Shown in pieces: positions 9,706-17,254 of a stretch of 51,080 nucleotides of DNA (position 1 is the first letter of the stretch; every line of letters begins with the position of its first letter). The position numbers and the translations under genes are program-made. Source of the DNA: Gammaproteobacteria bacterium (lineage in GTDB: Bacteria; Pseudomonadota; Gammaproteobacteria; Steroidobacterales; Woeseiaceae); the NCBI GenBank assembly GCA_029884165.1, contig JAOUIH010000017.1, positions 1-51,080 on the forward strand, written 5' to 3'. A model generated the notes under the pieces. The model did not search any database and was not told the DNA's origin. It was given only the letters and a program-made list of their open reading frames with translations.

Positions 9706-10323
9706 ATGCACGATCGCATCCGACAGATACTCACCGAGATTACCCGTCTCGAAGACGAACTCGCAATCGCCCTGCAGGAACAGCAGGTCAGGCTTCGCTA
9801 TCGTTTCGATGGCTCGAAAATCCGCTTCGACGAGAACCTCCGGAAGATTCATCACGAACTGAAGACCAGCATCTTCACCTGGCTCAGAAAGAGCGAAGTT
9901 CGCAATGTCGTGTCGGCTCCGTTCATCTACATGATGATCGTGCCGTTCGCATTCCTCGACCTTTTCGTTTCCGTCTACCAGGGCATCTGTTTTCCCCTCT
10001 ACCGAATTGCGAAGGTAGCCCGCTCCGAGTACATCGTCGTCGACCGGCACCAGCTGCCCTACCTGAACCTGGCGGAGAAACTGAATTGCGTCTACTGCGG
10101 CTACGTGGGCGGACTGATTTCTTATACGGCCGAGATTGCATCACGAACCGAGCTTTACTGGTGCCCTATCAAACATGCGCGCAAAGTGATGAATCCGCAT
10201 CGCCGCTACGCCGCGTTCGCAGACTTCGGGGACGCCGAGGGTTATCGCATGCGCCTCGACGAACTGCGCGCCGGACTCGCCGAGGATGATGCCGGGCCGG
10301 ACGAGGAAGGGCCGCCGCGATGA
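9706..10323 (+). CDS. Conserved hypothetical membrane protein with CxxC motif
   Basis: 205 residues from the ATG at 9706. The N-terminal 60 residues are helical and charged. A hydrophobic segment spans about 66-97. The C-terminal part has CVYC at 128-131, then WCPIKHA with Cys153 and His157; together these four could bind a metal. I recall similar proteins of unknown function in gammaproteobacteria, keeping the pattern NC-YCGY and YWCPIKHA. Its stop overlaps the peptide deformylase start by four bases (ATGA, 10320-10323), so the two are translated together. The promoter is probably the TACAAT at 9671. I cannot assign a function; a metal-binding membrane protein is the most that can be said. 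Confidence 0.8.
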   Translation: MHDRIRQILTEITRLEDELAIALQEQQVRLRYRFDGSKIRFDENLRKIHHELKTSIFTWLRKSEVRNVVSAPFIYMMIVPFAFLDLFVSVYQGICFPLYRIAKVARSEYIVVDRHQLPYLNLAEKLNCVYCGYVGGLISYTAEIASRTELYWCPIKHARKVMNPHRRYAAFADFGDAEGYRMRLDELRAGLAEDDAGPDEEGPPR

Positions 10324-10868
10324 CTGCAAGGAGGGTCCTGCGCATGGGACATCCCGTGCTGCGGCAGATAGCCGAGCCTGTCGAGGTCTTCGATAGTCCC
10401 GAGCTGCACGCGCTGATCGCCGACATGGAGGACACGATGGCTGCGTACGACGGCGCCGGGCTCGCCGCGATCCAGATCGGCGTGCCGCTGCGGGTGATGA
10501 TCTTCGGCGTCGAGCACAACCCGCGCTATCCCGATGCGGGACCTGTGCCGAAGACGGTCCTCGTCAACCCTGCGTGGGAGATACTCGACGACACGATGGA
10601 GTCCGACTGGGAAGGATGTCTCAGCGTTCCGGGAATGCGGGGCCGGGTGCCGCGCTACCGGCAGATTCGGTACCGCGGCTACGACGCGCTGGGCATGCTC
10701 GTCGAGCGCGACGTCGACGGATTTCACGCGCGCGTCTTCCAGCACGAATACGATCACCTCGACGGCGTTTTGTACCCGGACCGGATTGAGGAGCGCGAAA
10801 CCTTCGGCTTCATCGAAGAACTGCAGGCAGCCGGGCTGCTCGGGGAATGCGGCGAATCAGCGGATTGA
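10320..10868 (+). CDS. def: Peptide deformylase
   Basis: Removes the formyl group from the initiator methionine of new proteins. All three family motifs are present: GAGLAAIQ (motif 1), EGCLS with the metal-binding Cys100 (motif 2), and HEYDH at residues 142-146 with the catalytic Glu and two His ligands (motif 3). At 182 residues the length is normal. It lies apart from the fmt gene that often accompanies def, and is instead coupled by a four-base overlap to the Cys-containing membrane protein upstream, so it may be one of two deformylases in the genome. The gene ends 15 bases before the convergent regulator gene. Confidence 0.95.
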   Translation: MTARRVLRMGHPVLRQIAEPVEVFDSPELHALIADMEDTMAAYDGAGLAAIQIGVPLRVMIFGVEHNPRYPDAGPVPKTVLVNPAWEILDDTMESDWEGCLSVPGMRGRVPRYRQIRYRGYDALGMLVERDVDGFHARVFQHEYDHLDGVLYPDRIEERETFGFIEELQAAGLLGECGESAD

Positions 10869-10883
10869 CCCGAAGCTTCGAGC

Positions 10884-13286
10884 TCAGCGCAACGCGGTCG
10901 TAATGAGCGTCACCGGCTGCGTCACCATCGCCTTTTCGGCCTCGACCTTCAGGCGAACGCGTTCCAGCAGGCTGACGAAGCGTGGATCCGCGCGCAGGGC
11001 GCGAAACGCGTAGTTCCGCGTGAGGCGTATCTGCCAGTTGAAGTAAAGATTGGCATCGACAGCGGCTTCCAGCATTTCCAGCGCGCCGTCCGCATCGCCC
11101 TCGACGGCTCGCGCCTCCGCCTCGACCAGGTAGTCTTCGTTACGCATGTTTTCGCGGTAGGCTGCCAGCGAGCCCAGCCGACCCACGACGGCCTTCTGCA
11201 AGGCCTGCGCAGCCAGGTCCTGGCGCCCGGCGGCACGGTACGCGGCGGCAAGCGCGACCAGCCGCCGCCGTGGAATATCGGCGAAGGCGAGCAGGAACTC
11301 CTCGCTCAGCCGCGCATCGAAATCGGGGTTATCTGACTCGCCGTTATCGGCGGCTCTCCTGGCCGTTTTTTCGAGGAGCTGCACCGCTTCGTCAGCCTGC
11401 CCGTTCTCGATCAGGTGATTGACCGCGATGATGATCATCGATCCGGTGATCATGCTGTGCGCTCCGAAGCGCATGGACCTCTCGGCAATCGCTTGCTGCG
11501 CCAGCGCCGCTGCGTGGGCCTCGTTGCCGGCCTGTGCAAGGTAGGCCACCTCCAGCGCCTGCGTCGTCACCGTATCCGGCCCGAGCTCCACGGCGCGCCG
11601 CCGCCAGGGCTCCGCCGCGTCCAGCATGTCCAGCGACAGGTAGGTCATGCCGACGTAGGCAGCGATCTCGTAGTCTTTGGGATCGGTCTCCGCCGAGTGC
11701 AGGAAGCTGTTCAGCCCTTCGGCCAGTTCGCCGAGATCTTCTACCTGCAGCTTGCCGAGCATCCACGCATTGTTCGGGTTGGACGGATTCGACTGCCTGG
11801 CTCGCTCGAAGGATTCGCGCGCCCCGGCGAATAGCCCGACCCGTTGCTGCGCATTCCCGAACTTCATCAGCGCACCGCTGCCGAAAGGATCGAAGCGCAC
11901 GGCGCGGCCGAGCAGTTGCAGTGCCGTGTCGAATTCGCCCAGGACGGACTTTATGTCGGCGAGCTGTACCATCGCCTGCGAGTCGCTGGGCGCGAGCTCG
12001 AGCGCCCGGTTCAGTTCCGTTTCGGCCTCGACCCAGTCAGCGCGCCACTGGTGTACGAGCGCCAGTACCCGATGCGCAGCCGCATCGTCGGGACTTGCCG
12101 TCAGCACGTCACGGACCAGCGACTCTGCCTCGTCGATCAGCGTCCGGTCGTAGCTTGCGCCGGTGTTGAGCAGCATGAGCTTCGTGTCGGCCAGCGCGAC
12201 CCGCGCGGGCTTGAATGCGGGATCGAGGCGAAGCGCTTCCTCGAAGCGGCCCACCGCCTCGGCCAGTGCCTCGAAGCTGCCGGTGCGGAATGCCTCGAGC
12301 CCGAGCAGGTATGCCTCGATGGCGCCCGAATTCACCGCAGGCTGGGGTTCCGTCCCGTCCGTGTCGGCGAGCACGCTGTTCAGCGTCAGTTGCAGCGAGT
12401 CGGCGATATGCCGGCTTATATCGTTCTGGATTTCGAATACGCTGGACAGTTCGCGCTCGTAGGTGTCGGACCAGACCTGGAAGCCGGTGACTGCGTCGAT
12501 AAGCTGCACCGAGATGCGGACCCGGTCGCCCTCCTTGCGCACGCTGCCCTCGAGTACCGTGCCGACGCCGAGTTCGCGGCCGATCTGGATGATGTCGAGT
12601 TCCGTGTCCTTGTATTTCTCGACCGAGGTCCGCGCGACGACCTGCAGGCCGCGGACGCGCGCCAGGCGGTTGATAGTTTCGGTAGTGATGCCGTCGGAAA
12701 AATAGGTGTAGTCGGTGCCCGGTACCAGGTCGATGAACGGCATCACCGCAACGGCGTTCGGCGGCGCGACCGACCGGGGTGGAATCACGATTGGACCTGG
12801 ATCGCGCTGCATCCAGGCGAGTGCGACGGTGACGATCACGGCGAGTGCGGCCACGGGCCACAGTAAGGCCGGGATCCGGAACTGGCGCACAGTCGCTGCC
12901 GGCGGCCGGTCCGGCGCTGCAGTGGAATCCTTCGCCTCGGGCGCATCTCCGCCGATGCCCTCGACGGGTCTCGTCAGCCGGTAGCCGCGCTTCGGGATGG
13001 TCTCGATGTGGCTGGCTCCGCCGTCTTCCCGGTCCAGCGCTTTGCGGAGCTGGCTGATCGAGAAGTACAGCGAGTCGTTGGTGACGCTTACGCCCGCCCA
13101 CACGTGCTCGATCAGGTCATCGGCCGTAACCACCGCGCCCTGCTGCGTTGCCAGGTAGACGAGGAGATCCATCTCACGGGGTCGCAGGCTGACGGACTCG
13201 CTGCTCGAACTGATCCGCCCGAGCGTCGGCTCGACCAGCCAGTTCCCGACACGAAAGCTTTCAGTTGCAACTGAAGATACGGCCAC
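10884..13286 (-). CDS. CadC-like membrane transcriptional regulator with TolB-like and TPR regions
   Basis: 800 residues from a GTG start. Residues 12-106 form an OmpR/CadC-type winged helix (LRPREMDLLVYLA, then the wing IPKRGYRL). A single membrane helix follows at about 139-159. The region after it (MPFID, YFSDGITTETINRLAR, VLEGSVRKEGDRVRISVQL) is the TolB-like or adenylate-cyclase-associated domain commonly fused to such regulators, and the rest is TPR repeats. The winged helix would be cytoplasmic and the remainder periplasmic, so it probably senses an envelope signal and controls DNA directly without a phosphorelay. It diverges from a small secreted-protein gene (13488), a likely target along with its own promoter. 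The signal is unknown. Confidence 0.87.
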   Translation of the reverse strand: MAVSSVATESFRVGNWLVEPTLGRISSSSESVSLRPREMDLLVYLATQQGAVVTADDLIEHVWAGVSVTNDSLYFSISQLRKALDREDGGASHIETIPKRGYRLTRPVEGIGGDAPEAKDSTAAPDRPPAATVRQFRIPALLWPVAALAVIVTVALAWMQRDPGPIVIPPRSVAPPNAVAVMPFIDLVPGTDYTYFSDGITTETINRLARVRGLQVVARTSVEKYKDTELDIIQIGRELGVGTVLEGSVRKEGDRVRISVQLIDAVTGFQVWSDTYERELSSVFEIQNDISRHIADSLQLTLNSVLADTDGTEPQPAVNSGAIEAYLLGLEAFRTGSFEALAEAVGRFEEALRLDPAFKPARVALADTKLMLLNTGASYDRTLIDEAESLVRDVLTASPDDAAAHRVLALVHQWRADWVEAETELNRALELAPSDSQAMVQLADIKSVLGEFDTALQLLGRAVRFDPFGSGALMKFGNAQQRVGLFAGARESFERARQSNPSNPNNAWMLGKLQVEDLGELAEGLNSFLHSAETDPKDYEIAAYVGMTYLSLDMLDAAEPWRRRAVELGPDTVTTQALEVAYLAQAGNEAHAAALAQQAIAERSMRFGAHSMITGSMIIIAVNHLIENGQADEAVQLLEKTARRAADNGESDNPDFDARLSEEFLLAFADIPRRRLVALAAAYRAAGRQDLAAQALQKAVVGRLGSLAAYRENMRNEDYLVEAEARAVEGDADGALEMLEAAVDANLYFNWQIRLTRNYAFRALRADPRFVSLLERVRLKVEAEKAMVTQPVTLITTALR

Positions 13287-13334
13287 TACGCCCCCGTTCT
13301 GCCCGCGCCATTGCCTGCTTTCGGTCGCGTATCA

Positions 13335-13345
13335 GGCTCTGACCC
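13335..13345 (+). repeat. GGCTCTGACCC repeat, left copy
   Basis: This 11-mer occurs upstream of the gene at 13488, again at 13968-13978, and inverted at 13997-14007, where the last two form a terminator stem. Similar TCTGACCC-type elements are found near REP-associated transposases in some proteobacteria; no such transposase lies here. Confidence 0.5.
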
Positions 13346-13383
13346 CGGTTCTCCGAAAAATATCCGCACTTTTTCAGACAAAT

Positions 13384-13409
13384 CTCAGGACCCTCAAAGG
13401 ACTCCCAGG
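13384..13409. promoter_or_regulatory. Possible direct-repeat operator between regulator and secreted-protein genes
   Basis: Three related units, CTCAGG, CTCAAAGG and CTCCCAGG, follow each other at a pitch of about 9 bases in the 201-base gap between the CadC-like regulator and the gene at 13488. Tandem sites are typical of OmpR-type winged-helix proteins. The spacing is imperfect and the call is tentative. Confidence 0.3.
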
Positions 13410-13487
13410 CGGCTCCTGCCTACTCTGGCAACAGGTCGACGGAAGACTGAAGTGCACCCCCGAGAGGCTTTGACAAGGAGTACCGCC

Positions 13488-13913
13488 ATGAAATTTTCCC
13501 CGTCTGTTTATGATGCTGCCGGCGCGCGATTGGTTGCCACCACCGCGAAGATACTGGCCGCCGCGACGTTCCTCGCGCTGCCGGCAATGGCCCAGGCCGA
13601 CGACCAGGACGCCGTCCAGGTCGATACCGGCTACGACAACATCGTGGTCACCGAGCAGGTATCGGCGCATCGCGCCAAGCGGCTGGCCCGTGGCTTTCTG
13701 ACCGAGCGCGGCTTCTCCAGCGGCATGGGCCCGGGCGCCGCGAGGATTCGAAGCATCACGCGGGAGGGCGATACCTGGGTAGTCCAGATCGCCCTGAACA
13801 ACAACAACCGCCACGTAATGAATGAAAAGCATTACCTGTACATCGACGCGGACACGGCCGTTGTCAGCGAGACGCCACCCAGCTCCATGACCGAACGGGT
13901 CGCGTCCAACTGA
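13488..13913 (+). CDS. Small secreted protein of unknown function
   Basis: 141 residues from the ATG at 13488, preceded by AAGGAG at 13475-13480. The N-terminus is a signal peptide with a hydrophobic core (ILAAATFLALPA) and a probable cut after AQA before DDQDAV. The mature part of about 100 residues is polar and may form a small alpha/beta fold (RAKRLARGFLTERGF, then WVVQIALNNNNRHV). I do not recognise the family. It is transcribed away from the CadC-like regulator, which may control it, and ends in a strong terminator at 13968. A copy of GGCTCTGACCC lies on each side of the gene. Confidence 0.75.
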   Translation: MKFSPSVYDAAGARLVATTAKILAAATFLALPAMAQADDQDAVQVDTGYDNIVVTEQVSAHRAKRLARGFLTERGFSSGMGPGAARIRSITREGDTWVVQIALNNNNRHVMNEKHYLYIDADTAVVSETPPSSMTERVASN

Positions 13914-13967
13914 GCAAGCGGCAAGTGTAACGAGCGGCACGGACGCCGCTCGTCCTGGTTCTCCCAC

Positions 13968-14016
13968 GGCTCTGACCCGACGCCTGATTTACTCAAGGGT
14001 CAGAGCCGGTTTTTTT
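13968..14016 (+). terminator. Rho-independent terminator
   Basis: An 11-base-pair perfect stem, GGCTCTGACCC (13968-13978) with GGGTCAGAGCC (13997-14007), is followed by a run of seven T (14010-14016). It ends the transcript of the small secreted-protein gene. Confidence 0.85.
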
Positions 14017-14062
14017 CGCCCGCCCCGACCGGCCGGCCGCAGCGCCCGGGCCGCCGCGCTGC

Positions 14063-14068
14063 TAGAAT
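14063..14068 (+). promoter_or_regulatory. Candidate -10 box for the hydrolase gene
   Basis: TAGAAT about 28 bases before the GTG start at 14097, just after the terminator of the previous gene. The same hexamer appears before the YceI and TonB-receptor genes. No clear -35 box. Confidence 0.4.
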
Positions 14069-14096
14069 GCCGCGGCAGGAAACTCCGGGGATCCAG

Positions 14097-14924
14097 GTGA
14101 ACGACGTCACAACACCGGCCGGCATCATGACGGCCGCCGACCTGGCCCGCTTCCCGTCACCACCTGCGGATCACGTTATTCCTTACGGGGACGACCCGCT
14201 GCAGTTCGGCGAACTCCGACTGCCGGACGGCGACGGACCCTTCCCCCTGATCGTCCTCGTCCACGGCGGCGTGTGGCTCGCCGAGTACGACCTCGCGCAT
14301 GTTCGCAAACTCGCGCAGGGATTTGCGACAGCCGGCATCGCGACCTGGACGATCGAGTACCGGCGCGTCGGCAATCCCGGGGGCGGCTGGCCCGGCACCT
14401 TCGAGGACGTCGCGGCGGCCGGTGACTTCGTCGTCGAGCTTGCCCGCCGTTTCCCGCTCGACCCTGGCCGCGTCATAACGGCGGGCCACTCGGCCGGCGG
14501 CCACCTGGCCCTGTGGTTCGCCGACAGGCCGGGCGAGATGCGACAGCGCGACAGTATCCGGCCACGCGGCGTACTCGCGCTGGCCCCGGCACCGGACCTC
14601 GAGTACCTGCAGGCGACCGGGGCGTACGACCGTGTGGTCGACCGGCTGATGGGCGGCTCCCCACGTGAGTTCCCCGAGCGCTACGCTGCCGGTTCCGGCA
14701 TGCGGCGCATACCGGTGTCGACGCCACAGGTCGTCATAGTCGGCCGCTACGATACCTTCTGGCGTCCGATCGGCCTGCGCTACGTCGAGGCCGCGCTGGC
14801 CGCCGGCGCCCCGCTGGAACTCATTGACGCACCGGAGTCCGGCCATTTCGAGCTGATCGACCCGGACGCCTCGGACTGGCGGCTGGTTCTCGATGCCGCC
14901 CGCCGCCTGCTCGGCGTCGCCTGA
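14097..14924 (+). CDS. Alpha/beta-hydrolase (esterase / arylformamidase-like)
   Basis: 275 residues from the GTG at 14097, preceded by GGGG at 14087-14090. An ATG at 14067 is open but sits on a -10-like TAGAAT (14063-14068), so the shorter form is preferred. HGG at residues 56-58 forms the oxyanion hole, GHSAGGH carries the nucleophile Ser132, Asp219 lies in GRYD and His250 in SGH, completing the triad. The HGG and GHSAGG motifs place it with the carboxylesterase / kynurenine-formamidase-like group. No signal peptide is visible. The neighbours do not indicate a substrate. Confidence 0.85.
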   Translation: MNDVTTPAGIMTAADLARFPSPPADHVIPYGDDPLQFGELRLPDGDGPFPLIVLVHGGVWLAEYDLAHVRKLAQGFATAGIATWTIEYRRVGNPGGGWPGTFEDVAAAGDFVVELARRFPLDPGRVITAGHSAGGHLALWFADRPGEMRQRDSIRPRGVLALAPAPDLEYLQATGAYDRVVDRLMGGSPREFPERYAAGSGMRRIPVSTPQVVIVGRYDTFWRPIGLRYVEAALAAGAPLELIDAPESGHFELIDPDASDWRLVLDAARRLLGVA

Positions 14925-14974
14925 GGGCAGGCTGGAACCCGCAACCGGCCCCGGCGGTCTCAGCAGCAGTGCGG

Positions 14975-15003
14975 CTTGATTTCCGGCCGGCCGCCATCAC
15001 TAT
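14975..15003 (+). promoter_or_regulatory. Candidate htpX promoter
   Basis: TTGATT (14976-14981) and ACTATT (14998-15003) are 16 bases apart, fitting a sigma-70 promoter. The same stretch also reads CTTGAT followed by CCATCACT, a weak match to a heat-shock (sigma-32) promoter, which would fit regulation of htpX elsewhere. Confidence 0.35.
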
Positions 15004-15049
15004 TGTCGCCAAAGGTCTGATCCAACATTTATTGCCAGGAGACTGTTCC

Positions 15050-15940
15050 ATGTTGAAGCGCGTTTTGCTGTTTGTCGCGACGAACCTCGCGGTAATCCTC
15101 GTCCTGAGCGTCGTCCTGCGGCTGCTCGGTGTCGACCGGATCCTCGACGAGTCCGGGGCGGGCATCAACTATGAGGCACTGCTGGTATTTTCCGCCGTGC
15201 TCGGTTTCGGCGGTTCGTTCATTTCGCTCGCGATATCGAAGTGGATGGCCAAGTTCTCGACGGGCGCTCGTGTCATCACCAGTCCCGCGAATTCGACCGA
15301 GACCTGGCTCGTATCGACCGTCCAGCGGCTCGCCAACCAGGCGGGCATCGGCATGCCGGAAGTCGCCGTGTACGACTCGCCGGACATGAATGCCTTCGCG
15401 ACCGGCGCACGCCGCGACAGCGCGCTCGTCGCCGTCAGCACCGGCCTGCTGCGCGGCATGAAGCAGGACGAGGTCGAGGCCGTGCTCGCGCACGAGGTTT
15501 CGCACATCGCCAACGGCGACATGGTCACGCTGACCCTGGTGCAGGGCGTCCTGAACACTTTCGTCATCTTCCTGTCGCGCATCGTCGGACACATTGTCGA
15601 CCGCGTGATCCTGAAGAACGAAGAAGGCTACGGCGTCGGCTACCTCGTCTCGGTCATCGCATCCCAGCTGCTGCTCGGCATCCTCGCGAGCATCATCGTC
15701 ATGTGGGTATCCCGGCAGCGCGAGTTCCGCGCCGATGCGGGGTCCGCGCGACTGAACGGCCGCCAGTCGATGATCAACGCACTCGCGCGGCTCGAGCGCG
15801 GCCAGCCGGCGCAGCTCCCGGAATCGCTCGAGGCCTTCGGCATCGCCGGCGGACGGCGCAGCGGCCTGATGCGGCTCTTCCTGAGCCACCCGCCCATCCC
15901 GGAGCGGATCGAGGCGCTGCAGCGGCTCACCGCAGCCTGA
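15050..15940 (+). CDS. htpX: Membrane zinc protease HtpX
   Basis: 296 residues from the ATG at 15050, with CAGGAGA as ribosome site at about 15037-15043. HtpX is an inner-membrane M48 metalloprotease that works beside FtsH in membrane-protein quality control. The N-terminus has two hydrophobic helices ([38 protein letters not shown]). The zinc motif HEVSH lies at 148-152, followed by two more hydrophobic segments and the [10 protein letters not shown] motif with the third ligand Glu. The C-terminal [12 protein letters not shown] is typical. The length matches the family. A strong terminator follows at 15972. FtsH, its functional partner, is encoded at 44.7 kb in this window. Confidence 0.95.
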   Translation: MLKRVLLFVATNLAVILVLSVVLRLLGVDRILDESGAGINYEALLVFSAVLGFGGSFISLAISKWMAKFSTGARVITSPANSTETWLVSTVQRLANQAGIGMPEVAVYDSPDMNAFATGARRDSALVAVSTGLLRGMKQDEVEAVLAHEVSHIANGDMVTLTLVQGVLNTFVIFLSRIVGHIVDRVILKNEEGYGVGYLVSVIASQLLLGILASIIVMWVSRQREFRADAGSARLNGRQSMINALARLERGQPAQLPESLEAFGIAGGRRSGLMRLFLSHPPIPERIEALQRLTAA

Positions 15941-15971
15941 CGGCCGGCAGGCGACTCGAGGCAACAGGATC

Positions 15972-15999
15972 ATCGGGCCCCTCGCGGGCCCGATTTTTT
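15972..15999 (+). terminator. Rho-independent terminator after htpX
   Basis: Nine-base-pair stem ATCGGGCCC / GGGCCCGAT with loop CTCGC, followed by T at 15994-15999. Confidence 0.88.
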
Positions 16000-16031
16000 G
16001 AGGCAAACGAGGCACGAGCGTCGGCAGGATG

Positions 16032-16037
16032 TAATAT
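16032..16037 (+). promoter_or_regulatory. Candidate -10 box placed for a leaderless start
   Basis: TAATAT ends six bases before the ATG at 16044. A normal transcription start about seven bases after the box would fall on the ATG itself. Confidence 0.4.
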
Positions 16038-16043
16038 TTCCGC

Positions 16044-17111
16044 ATGCCGGCCGCGCTCGTTGCCAATGTCTGCGTCATCCTCGTCTTCGCAGTCGGCGCC
16101 GCGTTGTTCGGCATCGATCCCGACGCCTATTACCTGAATGCGCAGGAAGACGAGCCGCTCGAGTGGGCGACATTCTGGGCATTCCTCCTCGCGGCAGGTT
16201 TCAATGCGCACAACGCGCTGGCCGACAGGCGACGGCGCGGCGGGATCCCGTGGTTTCACGTCGGGCTCGCGGCCTTCTGCCTGCTGGTCGCGCTCGAGGA
16301 AATATCCTGGGGACAGCGGGTCCTCGGCTATCGCGCGCCGGAGTTCTTTCTCGAACGCAACTACCAGCAGGAATTCAACCTGCACAATATCGTCGACGGC
16401 GGCCTGCGCCGCACGCTGATGCTGCTGATCCTCGCGGGCTACGGTGTCCTCGCGCCGCTCGCCTCCGCTCCGCGAACGGTACGGGCGTGGGCCGATCGGC
16501 TGCGCATCGTCACGCCGCCGCCGGCCCTCGTGCCGACCTTCGCCACCGCGGCAGTGATCTATGCCTGGTACCCGGCCGACCTGACCGGGGAGTGGGTCGA
16601 GTGCGCGATGGGTCTCGCGTTCCTCTATGCGGCGCTGCTCGACCGGGCGTCGCCGGCCAGGCTGACGGCGGGACGAGCGGCAGCGGCAGCGCTCGCGGTC
16701 GCCGGTCTCGGCATCGTCACGACCGGCGCACTCGACGGTATCGGCACTCGCGATGCCGACCGGCTGGCTGCAGCACGCCGCGAAATCGCCGCGCTCGCAA
16801 GCGACTTCTCCGGCCCGCGGCTCCATACGCGCTGCGGTATACATAAGCGCCTTTACACGTTCATGGTCGAATACGGCCAGCCCTACCTGCGAGCGGGCGA
16901 ATTCGCCCGGCTGGCTGCCTCGACAGGCGCGGAGGAACGCGCCACCTACCTGCTCGATCCCTGGAATTCACCGTACTGGATCCGGCACAAGTGTGAAGGC
17001 GGGCGCGTCAGCCTGTTCGTGTACTCGTTCGGACCGAATCGCCAGCGCGATTCGAGCGAATGGGAACTCGGCGGCGACGACATCGGCGCGAACCTGCAGC
17101 CCAGGCGCTAA
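16044..17111 (+). CDS. Multi-pass membrane protein with EEISWGQR motif, unknown function
   Basis: 355 residues. The N-terminal two thirds hold about seven hydrophobic segments (for example residues 5-23, 43-57, 71-85). Between them are the motifs EEISWGQR at 85-92 and FNLHN at about 111-115, which I recall from uncharacterised bacterial membrane proteins. After about residue 235 the protein becomes a soluble domain with Arg/His/Cys-rich patches (LHTRCGIHKRLY; WIRHKCEGG) that may fold in the periplasm. There is no ribosome site and the -10 box sits six bases before the ATG, so the mRNA may be leaderless. The gene stands alone between the htpX terminator and a DUF4382 gene. Confidence 0.78.
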   Translation: MPAALVANVCVILVFAVGAALFGIDPDAYYLNAQEDEPLEWATFWAFLLAAGFNAHNALADRRRRGGIPWFHVGLAAFCLLVALEEISWGQRVLGYRAPEFFLERNYQQEFNLHNIVDGGLRRTLMLLILAGYGVLAPLASAPRTVRAWADRLRIVTPPPALVPTFATAAVIYAWYPADLTGEWVECAMGLAFLYAALLDRASPARLTAGRAAAAALAVAGLGIVTTGALDGIGTRDADRLAAARREIAALASDFSGPRLHTRCGIHKRLYTFMVEYGQPYLRAGEFARLAASTGAEERATYLLDPWNSPYWIRHKCEGGRVSLFVYSFGPNRQRDSSEWELGGDDIGANLQPRR

Positions 17112-17135
17112 CGATACACGTTCACCGTTTATGTT

Positions 17136-17159
17136 AACTGTCGCCGACCGGCGACAGTT
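17136..17159. promoter_or_regulatory. Perfect 10-bp hairpin or palindrome
   Basis: AACTGTCGCC (17136-17145), loop GACC, GGCGACAGTT (17150-17159). There is no T run on either side, so a classical terminator is unlikely. It lies 96 bases before the DUF4382 gene and could be an operator or a 5'-leader hairpin. Confidence 0.5.
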
Positions 17160-17254
17160 GCAAACGATGGACGCAGTGATAGCGTTAGAGGTCCTCCGCC
17201 TAGCAACCCAGAACGACACACGCCGGCCCAGATCGGCGGCGTTGGAGAATTTCG

